Shown here: one piece after another, positions 46,238-57,522 of the stretch
Numbering within the stretch: position 1 is the stretch's first letter
Layout: every line of letters begins with the position of its first letter
Source: Diprion similis
Lineage: Eukaryota > Arthropoda > Insecta > Hymenoptera > Diprionidae
DNA length: 64,000 nucleotides
Direction: 5' to 3'
NCBI RefSeq assembly: GCF_021155765.1
Contig: NC_060117.1
Span: forward strand, 2,272,501 to 2,336,500
Notes under the pieces: generated by a model
Told to the model about the DNA's origin: nothing
Databases searched by the model: none
The model's input: the letters and a program-made list of their open reading frames with translations, nothing else
Made by a program: the position numbers and the translations under genes

Positions 46238-46815
46238 ATTTTGAGAGGCAATAGTTTTTTCTTTTTTTTTTTTTTTAGATTTTTTCGACAGTTTAAAAAT
46301 CTGAAAAATCATTTTGTCAGTTATAAAAATTTTCGAGCCTAGAACCGAAGTGGGGAGATTTTTTCTTCTTACTGTTTTCAAGCTTTTTTCCGAAAAAAAA
46401 ACAAAACTTCAAAAAAAATTTGATGCGGGAATCGTTTCACTGCGAATGATTGCCGAAATATTTTCATATTTCACATCAGATTGTTGATAAAATGTTTCCG
46501 AAAGATCTAAAAAAAATGTTCAAAAATCCGTTACGACGTATTAAAATGTTTCAGCAATAACGTATAGTAAAATGATTACCGCTTCTAATTTTTTCAACGT
46601 TTTTTTTTTTTTTTATCAGAAAAAGCTTCGGTCACGAGCTTAAAAATTTCGATGTCTCGCGCATAATTTTTCAAAATGTTTTTCAGATTTCAAAATTGTG
46701 TCGATCGATAAAGATGGTTTTGAAAAATTGTAAAAAAAAAACTTCTAACGGTGTCGAAAGAGTGTAAAAAACAAGAAAAAAAAAAAAAAAAAAAAAAACT
46801 ATTGCCTTTCAAAGT
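46238..46815. repeat. AT-rich fold-back repeat in intron 1 of peptide gene 1
   Basis: The left part (GAGGCAATAGTTTTTTC..., GATTTTTTCGACA) is mirrored by the right part (complement of TGTCGAAAG...CTATTGCCTTTC). Both arms contain an AATCTGAAAAA.CATTTTG..AAAATTTT..AGC motif. Related copies lie at 14060-14430, 39050-39245 and probably 52210-52340. It is a non-coding MITE-like dispersed repeat. Confidence 0.5.
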
Positions 46816-47527
46816 GAGAAGAATGATATAAAAAAATTCTCCCTAACGTATGAATAACGGTTGCTCATCGTTTCTTATTAAATCCTAGCCTAATCGATGT
46901 TTAGAAATGAATAAAAAAAAACATACGCATGTAAATTTTTTCAAAAAAAAAAGAGAATACTGTCAATAGTGTAAAATAGGAAATCAGTTTTACGTCTCTA
47001 CGTGTTGCATAACGTAAGTGATAAATGACGCTGAGTTCTGTTGAAATTCCAAGATTCCAAGAAATCAAATACCGAGATAGGAAAGGTCAAGTTACACTTG
47101 TTCTATTTTTAATTTCTTCTTTATCTTTATATACGAGTGGATAATTAAGCAAATAAATTTTGTCCTCACAACTATTTTTCCCTTGTGGGATTATTTTTAT
47201 TTTCCTCAACGCGACGACGCGTCAAATAAACGATAACGATTGACTTACGCGTAAATAATAAATAATCATTGAACAGCGAATTCTTGGACGTGAGTAATTT
47301 TTTCATTATCTTTTAATTCTCGTTCTCTGTATAATACAGACTCGGTTATATCCATTTTTTTTCTTCTTTCATTCCTATTCGTCACGTATAACACATCGCG
47401 ACTGGGAAAAACCTTGAACGCGTCGGCATGTTTCGATTCACAAGTGATTCACTCGCAATGACAGTCACTAACTTGCAATTAGTTTCACATTATCTTTTTC
47501 TGCTTCTCTCTCTCTCTCCCTCTCATT

Positions 47528-47562
47528 TTACTTTACTTTACTTTACTTTACTTTACTTTACT
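47528..47562. repeat. (CTTTA)n pentanucleotide repeat
   Basis: Seven CTTTA units in intron 1 of peptide gene 1. Confidence 0.85.
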
Positions 47563-47792
47563 CATTTCCTAACCATATCTATCTATTTAATGCTTTAAAC
47601 GTTTTCCCAGCTTGGTCACATAATTTACTTGCTTCACTTTCCTGGTGGGCATAGTTCTCTGTATTTATCATTTCTTGCTTTTGTCCATTTTTTTTTAATT
47701 TATCTTTTTTCTAGCTCCATCTTTGCAATTTTTACTTTTTGTCATTTTTTGCCAATGATACGCCAAAGTGTAAAAAATAAATCAAATCAAAT

Positions 47793-47830
<38 letters not shown>

Positions 47831-48208
47831 AATGTTTTAAAAGGAATAACGCAGGTGACATCATTCCTGTATCTCATACAACGATATAAACTCCCACGTT
47901 TAGGCAAAAAAGCTGCGTCATAGCTTTGCATAGATTTTCCTTAATTCCTATATAAAATCCAATCAATCTCTCCAAATTCAATGATATAATGTAATTAATG
48001 TGAATAAAAATCTCTGAACGATGAAAATCGAAGAAAAAATAAATAAAGTTTAGAAATTTTTTTTTACCACTTAGATCAAGCTTTTGGTGAAAAATATGAA
48101 AATCACGAAAGTACGAGCGAAGTCGAATTTTTTTTTTTTTTTTTTTGTTGTTGTTATAAAGTTACCGTTTTTACATTACAGACAAAAAAAAAAAGGCAAT
48201 AATCAGTC

Positions 48209-49157
48209 ATGTCGAAGCTCCTGTTCTGCTTTTGCGTCGTTCTGCTGGTCGGAACGGTCATCTCGGCGACAACAAATTACGGAAATAGGCATGCATTGAG
48301 AGGATCGAACGTAGGAACACAGGCGAGAAATCAATGCGGCCGTCACGGTGACGACGTGAGTTTATAATAACGCAACTTTAATTGTAATAACATCAACGGG
48401 ATTATGATAAAGAATTTGTTAATTTAAACATAATAAAACAACATATAGTTGCAGTTACGAGAGAAGAAACCACGAAATTATAATTATAACGACAACAAAA
48501 AAAAAAAATAACGACACCAACAATAATAATAATAACAATAATAACGAGAACAATGTCTTGTTCGATTTTTGTATGGAGAAATTCCTTTTTTTTTTTTTTT
48601 TTTTTTTTTTTATAGAAAGAAAAAAAAATTATTACCAGATAAATAAATAAAATGAAAGAAAATCACCGTTTAAAAGTTTGAGATTTTGAAATTTGATTGA
48701 GAAAAGTGTCTTTTTGCTGTAGAGGATAAATCTTCTCTGATATCTGGTTTTAACGTAGCTTTTTGAAATCCTAAATTTTTCCGAAAACTGTCGAAAGTTT
48801 GCCAGAAAATGAATGAAAAGTTTTCCCGATCGTGTGAAAAAAAAAAAAAAATGTTTTACCGAAAACTTTCTTTCGCGCGTTAATCGAATGAGAATTTTTA
48901 TTTTTGGAAAACTTTTTTTTCTCTTCATTTTCGGGAAAAACTTCTTTTCATTTCGAGAATAAAAGCGAGTATAAAATAGCTACACTGTATCGTAATTGAA
49001 AAAAATCAAATTCCAGTGCACCGGCAAGAACGCTGTGCAATGCTGCGGCGGAACTACCTGCCACCCATACGCGGGAAAATGTCAAGCAAGAATAACCGAA
49101 GCTGATTTGGCCGAAGCCAGATTCAAGATTCTTGGACGCAGGGAGAAGGACAACTAA
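48209..49157 (+). CDS. Cystine-knot peptide gene 1: secreted ICK (knottin) peptide
   Basis: Coding exons are 48209-48355 and 49017-49157 joined in phase 0, 95 residues in all. The upstream acceptor at 48180-48181 begins the exon. Residues 1-20 are a clear signal peptide (MSKLLFCFCVVLL..SA). A short pro- or N-terminal stretch follows, then six cysteines spaced C-x6-C-x7-CC-x4-C-x6-C. This is the inhibitor-cystine-knot pattern seen in insect omega-conotoxin-like/Ptu1-like peptides. The intron falls just before Cys2. A 24-residue hydrophilic tail with an ITEADL motif follows Cys6 and is also found in one isoform of gene 2. Such peptides are secreted; in various arthropods they act as toxins, antimicrobials or neuromodulators, and the role here is unknown. 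Confidence 0.8.
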
Positions 49158-49199
49158 AGTGCATCGTTAATACCTCCGTCGCGTCGTGCGAATAATTGC

Positions 49200-50490
49200 A
49201 CGACAATGTTTTACAAGATGATATATATATTATATATACATAAATTTCCGAAGATTTTGAAAAATGTAACGCGATAAATACAAAACAATTATAATTAACC
49301 ATCGCTGATTCATTTACACCCTGTATGTGTGGAAAACTGCTGAAAAAAAAAAAAAAAAACAAAACGAACAAGAAGATACACTGTAGAATGAAAATCAATG
49401 AATTGAAACCGAGAAGAAAAGAAAAAAAAAACAACAAACAAAAAATGAAACAAAAAAAATGTACGGAAATTTGATCGCGCAAAAAGTTTCTTCTGCCTTC
49501 CTTCAAAGAATTCGGAAGACATTCCTGATATCCGTACAACAGTTTCCTTGGATTGATTTTGTTTTTTTTTTTTTTAACTTTTTTTTAATCTAACAAACGC
49601 GGCAACGAAAGAAATTCGTTGTTCAGAAGTGATGGCGAAAAATGAAAGAAAGAAAGAAAGAATAAAAATCAACTATTGAGTTATTTTTAGTGGATCAGCG
49701 TTGTAGATCAGAGAAGACAAATTATTATAACGATAAACATTAGTTCGAATCTATTGAACAACTTGCATCAGAAATGATCTACAGAGAAATATAGAATATC
49801 AGTAAGTAGATTGATTTTGATAAGAAATTTTTTGACCAATTAAACAAGTTCGAGGAAATTATATGACAAAACGTTATTACATGAAATTAGTTAAGGGGAC
49901 ACATCGGAATAGAATATCTCAAAAGTCGTCTTTCTTTTTTTTTCGCGTTTTTTGAAATTTTCAAGTATGAAGAATATTGTGTGTAAATTGCATAATGAAA
50001 TTCGAAGAATTGTCCAAGTTGCGTCGGATCTGTCGAACTTTAGACTCGATTATCTCGAAATTATGTTTTCGATTCCGTGCCTTTGTCTCGTTCACTCCAT
50101 ATGCTTTTTTTTAATTCAATTATTCATTTTCTTATTGTCCAAAAAAGGTGTTAAATTCAGGCCCAAAAACGAACGTTGAAGTAGAAATGTTCACAGTTTC
50201 GTTAATTAGAAAAAAAAAAAAAACTTTGAAATGGAAAAAAAGAAAAACAACGGATGGAATCGAATGAACAATTTTTCAGATAGAAAATTCCCGAAATTAG
50301 TTTTTCCAACAATCTACTCCGACGTGCCCCCTTAATATCGAAGCATAGACGATTTACGATCACGATTCTTATTTTCCACTTCGTTAGGCGACCTGTGTAC
50401 ACGCATTAAACGCGTCACGGTCAACACTTGATAGCTCCTTCTATACTCATACGATGAACGAGTAGAGAGATCGCCTTTGTGTGGGAGAAA
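49200..50490. other. 3' region of peptide gene 1 and spacer
   Basis: No further gene is recognised. The segment probably includes the 3' UTR of peptide gene 1; no canonical AATAAA lies close to the stop codon (GATAAA at about 49273 is the nearest variant). Confidence 0.35.
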
Positions 50491-50500
50491 CCTGAGAGGC

Positions 50501-50536
50501 TATAAGAAGGCTAAGAGCAGCGGTCGAGAAGTCAGT
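50501..50536 (+). promoter_or_regulatory. Core promoter of cystine-knot peptide gene 2
   Basis: TATAAGA at 50501 is followed 31 bp later by TCAGT at 50532-50536 in GTCAGTGCGACTT, matching peptide gene 1 in sequence and spacing. Confidence 0.7.
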
Positions 50537-50592
50537 GCGACTTAATTTTCAACGAGAAGAACATCTGGAGGAGAAATAAGGAGAGAAAAACT
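50533..50592 (+). other. 5' non-coding exon of cystine-knot peptide gene 2
   Basis: The predicted exon ends at a consensus donor GTGAGTAAG (50593) and splices to the acceptor ATTACAG at 51764. A long pyrimidine tract, including a 20-base C run (51683-51702), precedes that acceptor. Confidence 0.55.
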
Positions 50593-51764
50593 GTGAGTAA
50601 GAAGAACAACAATAATAATCCAAATTATAATAATAATATTTCGTGGAATAATAAATAATTCTAGATTTTCATCCTGTCAAGAAAATGAAGAAAGGCTGAA
50701 AATAATTGAAGAAATAAAAAAAAAACTAGCTAAAATGAGAAAAAAAAGAAGGGAATAAGAGTCAAAATTAGAATAGATGAATTTTTTGGATCGATGATAT
50801 TTTAATTTCAAGCTTCTTCTCAACGCCTTTCGAAATAATCTCGACGTGTTTTTTTTCTTCATCTCGATCGTCTCGTTGTTTAAAATATTCTAAATATCCG
50901 AATGAAAAATATATAAAGTACCAAGAAATTCAGAAGAAGAAGAAAAAAAAAACTAAAAAAACTATCGATTTCAACGAGCTAAAAATTTTTACACACATAT
51001 TGAGTAAAAAATTGACTGACGAAAGGATTTTCAAAGCAATAATTATCTTTCAAACTGTAAGCAACTTTGATTATTGAAAATTCTTCTTGGAATGGATTAT
51101 TTACGTGAGTAACGAGAAAAAGGAGAGACAAAAAAAAATAATTCTTGCAGCTAATATTTGTTTTATTTTAACGAACTAAACAAAACACAATAATTTTCTT
51201 CAAGTATTTTCTAATAACTTTTGACGTTTCATATACGCTTTACGTAACAGCTGAAGAATCTCTGAACCTTACCGACGCGATTCTGTTCTATCCGAACGAT
51301 TCACTCGATAAAATACTTGCAATAAATAAGCTGCACTTTCCGTCACAATCTGTCTCTCTCTCTCTCTCTCTCTCTCTTTCTTATCCGTTTTCTTTAGATA
51401 ATATTATCTGTTTTCTTTTCCATCTATCTTCGCTTCTCCTCTATACATATATCTTCCAAGTGGAATAACACCGCGACTACAAGATTCCCGCATATAATCT
51501 TTACACAAGTATCATTAGTTTAAAAAAAAAATACTGTAAATAAATAATAATAATAAAAATCGTTACATGTTATATAATATTAATTAATAATATTATAATC
51601 AACGGATTCTAGTTAAAAAACATTCATTCTATAGTTAATACTTGATAGAATCGTGAGAAATGGAATCAAAATTTTTTTTTATCCCCCCCCCCCCCCCCCC
51701 CCTCCTCCGCCTCTTTTTTCTTTTTCGCCAACTTCTTCGTTACACTCGATCGTTTTTATTACAG

Positions 51765-51914
51765 AGAAAAAGGAGATACGCCAAGAAATCGAGAATGTCG
51801 AAGCTGCTGTTTTACGTTTGCATAGCTCTGCTCGTCGGAACCGTTATATCGGCATCGACCGGCCAAAGACCGGGAAGCAGTGCTGGACCAACATGCAAGA
51901 GCCACGGTGATCCG
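51765..51914 (+). CDS. Cystine-knot peptide gene 2: shared signal-peptide exon
   Basis: The ATG is at 51795. The exon gives 40 codons ending at the donor GTCAGT at 51915, phase 0. It encodes a signal peptide nearly identical to peptide gene 1 (MSKLLFYVCIALL..SA), a Gly/Ser/Pro-rich linker, Cys1 and the six residues after it. Everything from Cys2 onwards must come from a downstream exon. Two suitable exons exist (52910 and 53520), both starting with a TGC cysteine codon in phase 0. The start is fixed by homology to gene 1. Confidence 0.8.
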
Positions 51915-52455
51915 GTCAGTCGATAATAATAATAATAATAATAATAATATCATTGGTGTAAATAACAAATGGTAATCAATAACAACGAAGATAACTTGCA
52001 CAATAGTTTAGTAATGTGAGTCAGAAAAGTAAGAAAGAGAAAAATTGGATTTGAAAAAAAAAAAAAATTATAAACGCAATTATTAAGAAAATATGCTTTC
52101 ATTTATTTTATCACGGATAAAGAGTTGGAAAACAGATGAAAACGCAAATGTTTTAATTAAAGCAAGAAATAAATTGACAAGGTTTTTGCATGCTGCTATT
52201 AATGTATTATTTTAAAAATTGGAATAAATTCTGAAAAATCCTGTGTCAGATATCAAAATTTTCAACCTCAGATCCGAATTGAAGAGTTTTTTTTCCTAAA
52301 AAAGCTTTAAGAAAAAAAAAAAAAAAAAAAATTTCAAAAAGACGAAAGTAAGCTGCTGCCCCGCTTATAAAACTGATTATTGCTTTCGCTGTATTTAATT
52401 CATCGCTATTGCATTATTATTTCAATCATACTGTAGTTATTACATATTTAGGATA

Positions 52456-52456
<1 letters not shown>

Positions 52457-52497
<41 letters not shown>
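52457..52497. repeat. Poly(T) run of about 41 bases
   Basis: An uninterrupted T tract within intron 2 of peptide gene 2. Confidence 0.8.
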
Positions 52498-52909
52498 CTA
52501 TTACTTTATACGATTTTCTTGGAACAATCATCGATTTCTCTCACGTTTTCTATTCTATTGTAATATTACAAACCACCTTTATGGAAATGAAATATTTCAA
52601 ACAATGAAGTTAGAAATTTTCAAATTTTCCTTAAATATTTTTTTCTAAATTATTATTTCTCTCTCCATCTCTAACTTATCCTTATTTTCTTTATTCCTCA
52701 GTAAAATCTTTTGGCACATGTGTCAAGTATACATCGTATCCTAAAATTTATTTTTTACTAAATTGTCTCAACACGTTAAATAATAATAATTCAACATTTT
52801 TATTTGGGTTAAATTTTTTTCTCCTCTCTATATAACGTATATTTTAAGAATAATTCATCCAGTCCTGATTTTACATGAGACAATAAATGATTATCTGACT
52901 GAGATTCAG

Positions 52910-53086
52910 TGCCGGGTGGTGGAAGAATGCTGTCCGAATCTCTGGTGCTTGACTTACGCGGGAAAATGCGTGGGCAAACAGAGCGGAGCTTGGAGGGAAG
53001 GAAATTCGACAGTACCGGTCGAGGAATCGGCGGAAAAATCATCGACGTCGGAAAACGATGGTCCGAAAAACAAAATCGACTCATAA
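52910..53086 (+). CDS. Cystine-knot peptide gene 2: alternative last exon A
   Basis: The acceptor ATTCAG at 52909 opens phase 0 directly at Cys2. The exon encodes Cys2 to Cys6 spaced C-x5-CC-x4-C-x6-C, with YAGKC at the end as in peptide gene 1. A 38-residue Ser/Glu/Lys-rich tail follows to a stop at 53084-53086. With the shared exon this gives 98 residues and full C-x6-C-x5-CC-x4-C-x6-C spacing. The tail is unlike that of the other two knottins. A separate poly(A) signal (AATAAA, 53239-53244) follows, suggesting an independent transcript end. The acceptor has a weak pyrimidine tract, so use of this exon needs transcript support. Confidence 0.65.
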   Translation, partial: CRVVEECCPNLWCLTYAGKCVGKQSGAWREGNSTVPVEESAEKSSTSENDGPKNKIDS

Positions 53087-53238
53087 GCTTCGATACGGAA
53101 GCTTTAGTTTATAAAAAAAAAAAAAAAAAAAATAGAGAGATAAAGAAAAAGCGAGAGAGAGAGAGAGATATATATAAACGAAAATAAAAATAAAAAAAAA
53201 TACAAAGAACTGCATATGGCATCACTCTATATAGGTAT

Positions 53239-53244
53239 AATAAA
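53239..53244 (+). terminator. Poly(A) signal after alternative exon A
   Basis: AATAAA lies about 150 bp after the exon A stop, upstream of alternative exon B, consistent with exon A being a terminal exon in its own right. Confidence 0.45.
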
Positions 53245-53519
53245 TTCATGTATTCGTATACAGTTAATTCGCAAATATACTGATAAAAAATAATTGAAGA
53301 GAAAAGGAGAGAAAAAAAAAAAAAAAAAAATTAACAAACTAACGATAACGACCGGAACGAATGTGAAAACGGATCATTATAATTATGGTATCGAGCTGTC
53401 ATCTTTTCTTTTTTCTTTTTTTTTTTTTCTTCGCACATTCGTTAATTTTTTTTCGCTATCTTCAGTTTGAAAAAAAAAAAAAGAAATAAAAAAAATAACG
53501 AACAAACGTCTGATTTCAG

Positions 53520-53627
53520 TGCAACACGCAGAACGAGTGCTGCGCAAATACAAGGTGCAACAAGTACGCTCACAGGTGTCAAGTGATTATAACCGAAGCA
53601 GATCTGACCAAGAAGAAACCTAATTAA
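53520..53627 (+). CDS. Cystine-knot peptide gene 2: alternative last exon B
   Basis: The acceptor TTTCAG at 53519 opens phase 0 at Cys2. The exon encodes C-x5-CC-x4-C-x6-C and then a short tail with an ITEADL motif shared with peptide gene 1, ending at a stop at 53625-53627. Joined to the shared exon it gives a 75-residue precursor. Its tail and structure make it the orthodox partner; exon A looks like a derived second version. AATAAA at 53848-53853 probably ends this transcript. Confidence 0.75.
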   Translation, partial: CNTQNECCANTRCNKYAHRCQVIITEADLTKKKPN

Positions 53628-53847
53628 TCGTTGAAAATTATTATTTCCAAATAATGGTGACTTTCATGATTTTTTTCTTATTCATATGAGTATGTATATA
53701 TACATACATATACATATACAATGGATGATCGATGTATATCTATCCACTTTTTATAATTACACGAACATTTAAAATACAATGCGATATTGTTTTATGTTGT
53801 TTCATACTTTTTACTACAACAGCCTGATTTTATCGTACGCTTAAAGA

Positions 53848-53853
53848 AATAAA
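53848..53853 (+). terminator. Poly(A) signal after alternative exon B
   Basis: AATAAA lies about 220 bp after the exon B stop; a second AATAAA follows at about 53860. Confidence 0.5.
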
Positions 53854-53999
53854 CATGCATAATAAATAATGGATAAAGTATGAACAAGTAAAAGAATCAA
53901 TGAAATATACGTATACTGCGTGAAAAAAAAAAGAATAAGAAGAAAAAGAAGGAAAATGATTGAGGAAAATGTGATATTTTGTAATTTTGAATTTTATCA

Positions 54000-54096
54000 A
54001 CGGGTGGAAATAGTTGTGGACGGTGAAGAAAAAAAAAAAATTCAAATTCTCAAAATCGTATCAGACCTTTTTCGTAGATCGTTCAATTTCTTACAA

Positions 54097-54130
<34 letters not shown>

Positions 54131-57100
54131 ATTTCTGCAACACTCTAATTCGTTGGAACGCAAGAAAATTTCAAATAAATAAAAACAAAAAATCATTTCC
54201 CATCTTTTTATAAAATAAGAAATCAAAAATCACGATCATCCATCTCTTAATATTATTATTAAGAGCTCAAACTTTGCCAGAATGTTGTTTTTTTTTCTTC
54301 TTTCATTATCTTAAACGATATTTTCACGGTAACTAAAGAAAGAAAAAATTAGTTTTCTTAATTTTTTTTTTTAATTCATTCTGACCCACCCTAATATATA
54401 TATATATATATGTATAATTGCGCGTGTAAATTGTTCAACGATCGCGTCTTCTTCTTGAGCCTTGACGGGGGTGGTCGTCGTCGTCGTGTTGCTTGGGGTT
54501 CTCCTTGCATGTATACCGGAAGTGAGGTGTTAGCGCAGGAAACAGGGCCGGAAGTGCGTGTGGAAGTTAGAAGGAACGGGTTCAAACCTCTGACTGTAGA
54601 ACGGCACGTGACTTAACGAGTATAATAAACGCCAAATGATTAACGCGTTAACGGGGTGAAGAAACTCGTAAACCTGCGAGGAAAAAGGAACGATAAAAGG
54701 AGCAGCGAAAATAGAAAAAAAAAAAAAAACACCCCAAAATTAGCGAACGAAATTGTGAAATTGGAAGTTGAAAAAGAAAAAAAAAAAAGAAAAAAAAAAG
54801 GGATGTAGTTAACATAGAAGAAAAAACGAACCGCTTGAAATTATTAACAAATAAAGCTAAAATTTTCTATTACAGTTTGTTTTTCGTTTTTTTTTTTTTT
54901 GTTTTCTTCTTCAGCACGCTTCGAATGATCAGAGAGAGGGGGGAAAAATTGTCTGGACGGTGGGGAAAAAAAAAAAAAAAAAGGAAACAGAAACGTCTCA
55001 TTTCGAAGATCCGGGGAAAAATGGAAAAAAAGTGGTGAAAATTACAGGAACACGGAGGGAGAGTAGTGGGAAGACGCAGGTTTCGCTCGCCTTTGACGTC
55101 AGTGACGACCCAAAGCGATCGGCGTAATGTCAACGAGATACGTAGTGTGTTGCGCGAGTTTTACTTATCTTCACCTATCTTTGATAAATTATTAATACCC
55201 GTACAGCTTGTCGCCATATGGCATTTTATGCATATACATATGTATATAGGTACAAAATAGGTTATAACCCCTACGCCAAAATTCGACCAGTGTTTTGCAG
55301 ATTAAAAAAAAAAAAAAAATGGCCATTCGCAATCTACTTCAAAAACATTTATTATAAAAAGTAAAAGGTGTAACGAAAAATTGTGCGAAAGAAATTCAGG
55401 CCACGTTTTTTACCGAGTAGATTGTTGAAAAAAAAAAAAAAAAAATCGTGTCAAATAATTTTTACATGATCGGGGATCGCGCAATCCGACCCTTAAAAAT
55501 CGACGTCAATTATCGACGAAAAAGAGCAACGATTTTTACAAACTGTTAAAAAAAAGTAAGCGTGAACTATTTGAGAAAAAAAAAAAAAAACGATCCTCCG
55601 TCGATAAAAGATCAGACGAGAATAAAATAGCGATTAATGATTGAAATGAAAAAAAAAAAAAAAACAATCGTAAAGTTTTCTTTTTCTGCTACTTTTTTGT
55701 TCTCGTTATCGTTCCTGATGAGTACATATCGCGTTTGCGTTTGCGAAACCGGAGTTTGCAGTCTTTTATCCGCCGGTGACGGGGGCGCAAAAATTGGTAT
55801 TAAACCGTACCAGAAATTCCTTGTATTTCTCTCTCTGTCGCTCTCTCTCTTCGTCTGTTGCTGCAATCTCGATGCACTACGTTGCAACAACGTTCGCACA
55901 CATGAGTACGTATTCGTATAATGCGACCGTGTACCTGCAGCTCTGATATTATTTTCCTTTCAATGCATCGTGCCGAGGACAGGACGAGGAGAAAATTTTC
56001 GGCCCGAGTTGCACACGTGCATTAAAATACTGTACATCCGATACCTTAACTGACGAAACGATCAACGTTTTGGACAAGTTTCCTTGGGATTGGACAATTT
56101 TGTTGTAAAGAAAAAGGAAAAAAAAAAAATTGGACAAAGTGTATGAGATCAAGTGTACGAATTGAAAAATAAAGAGACTAATAAAAAACAATATTTGTAT
56201 CAATTGATTGACGTAATAATCAATCTTTTACTCAGAAAATTATCATACGTTCAAATCGTTTCATTTTGAGGTTAGATACAGTAATATGGTTTCATTAATG
56301 GGTTAACGGTGTTTCACAATTTTATTTTTTTTGTTCTTCAATAAAAACTGGAACGAGTTTCCTTTCAATGCAAATTTTCTCTGCCAATAACTAGCGACGA
56401 CGCCAAGTGATAAGAAAAACGAAACTACACATCGGTCATAGACGAATAAAATCTCCATAGAAAGAAGCCGCCTCGTTTCAGTATTAAAAACGTGGGAAAA
56501 ACAAAAGTTTCCTACACGTTAGAGACTTTGTTTGTTTTTTTTTACCAAGAATCAACGTTCGAGGTTCAAAAGTTTCCAATCTTTTATTAGGTTAGCCATT
56601 ACTGGCTATTAGTTTCACGACATTGGCAGACCTGAGGATTGCAATTTGTCCAATTCGAATCTGGCGGCAAGTTCAAATCGGTCGATTGTACACCTCGGTT
56701 GTACTTTCGGGGTTTTTGGGGGCTGGATTGAGAGGGTGGCGAGTACCTGGTAGACCGAAGCGGTGAAAACGGGTAACGAAAACCGTCACCCAACGGGGCG
56801 CAGAGAGTCAGAGAGTCAGAGAGTCAGAGAGAGAGAGAGAGAGAGAGCGAGAGCTAAGCTCAGCACATTGCTGTGTGTTCGCGAGCTTACCGCTGATTAT
56901 GTTTTCATATCACGACTTTCCTCCGTCTGTTTTCTCTCCAACTCTCGTCCTCTGTCTCCTCATTGTTTTTCGGTTTAACTGGGCGCCGCGACGCCTTCTA
57001 GTCTCTGCCATCATAGTCCAAAATCCTCCCCCCCTCCCCCCTCCAACCCCCATTACCCTCCTTCATAGCTGTCTAGCTCCTTCTTTCCGTGAGAATAGAA

Positions 57101-57490
57101 CAAGCGAAACACCAACGACACTCGTCGAATGTACCCGACATAAGCAGCCACTTCTGTTTTAATCCGGCGACTTAGCCGAGGTTTCCTACCTTTAGCCCAA
57201 TTTTCTTCTCCTTAAACCCTTTGTTCGCGCAACGCCTGAGCTTCGCTTCATCTCTCAGTCGTCGAGGGTTGTTTTTTTTTTTTTTTTTTTTTTTTTTTCT
57301 TCTACTCCGTTTTATACGCGCCTTGAAAAACGAATGGATCCGAAATTTGTTCTCGGAAGATTCTCGAATTTAATTTATATTGTTTTGTTTTCTTTCTTTC
57401 TTTCTTTCTTTTTGTTTTTGTCCGAACGTGGCTCAAAAGCTAAAAAAAAAAAAAAAATCCTTTTTAGTGAATCTTGAAAGCACGTGTGAG

Positions 57491-57522
<32 letters not shown>

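Noticed and set aside
52909-53187. ATG-initiated frame overlapping alternative exon A
   Set aside because: It is in a different frame from the cysteine-knot exon and ends in a Lys/Arg/Glu low-complexity tail; the spliced frame preserves the cysteine spacing and is preferred.
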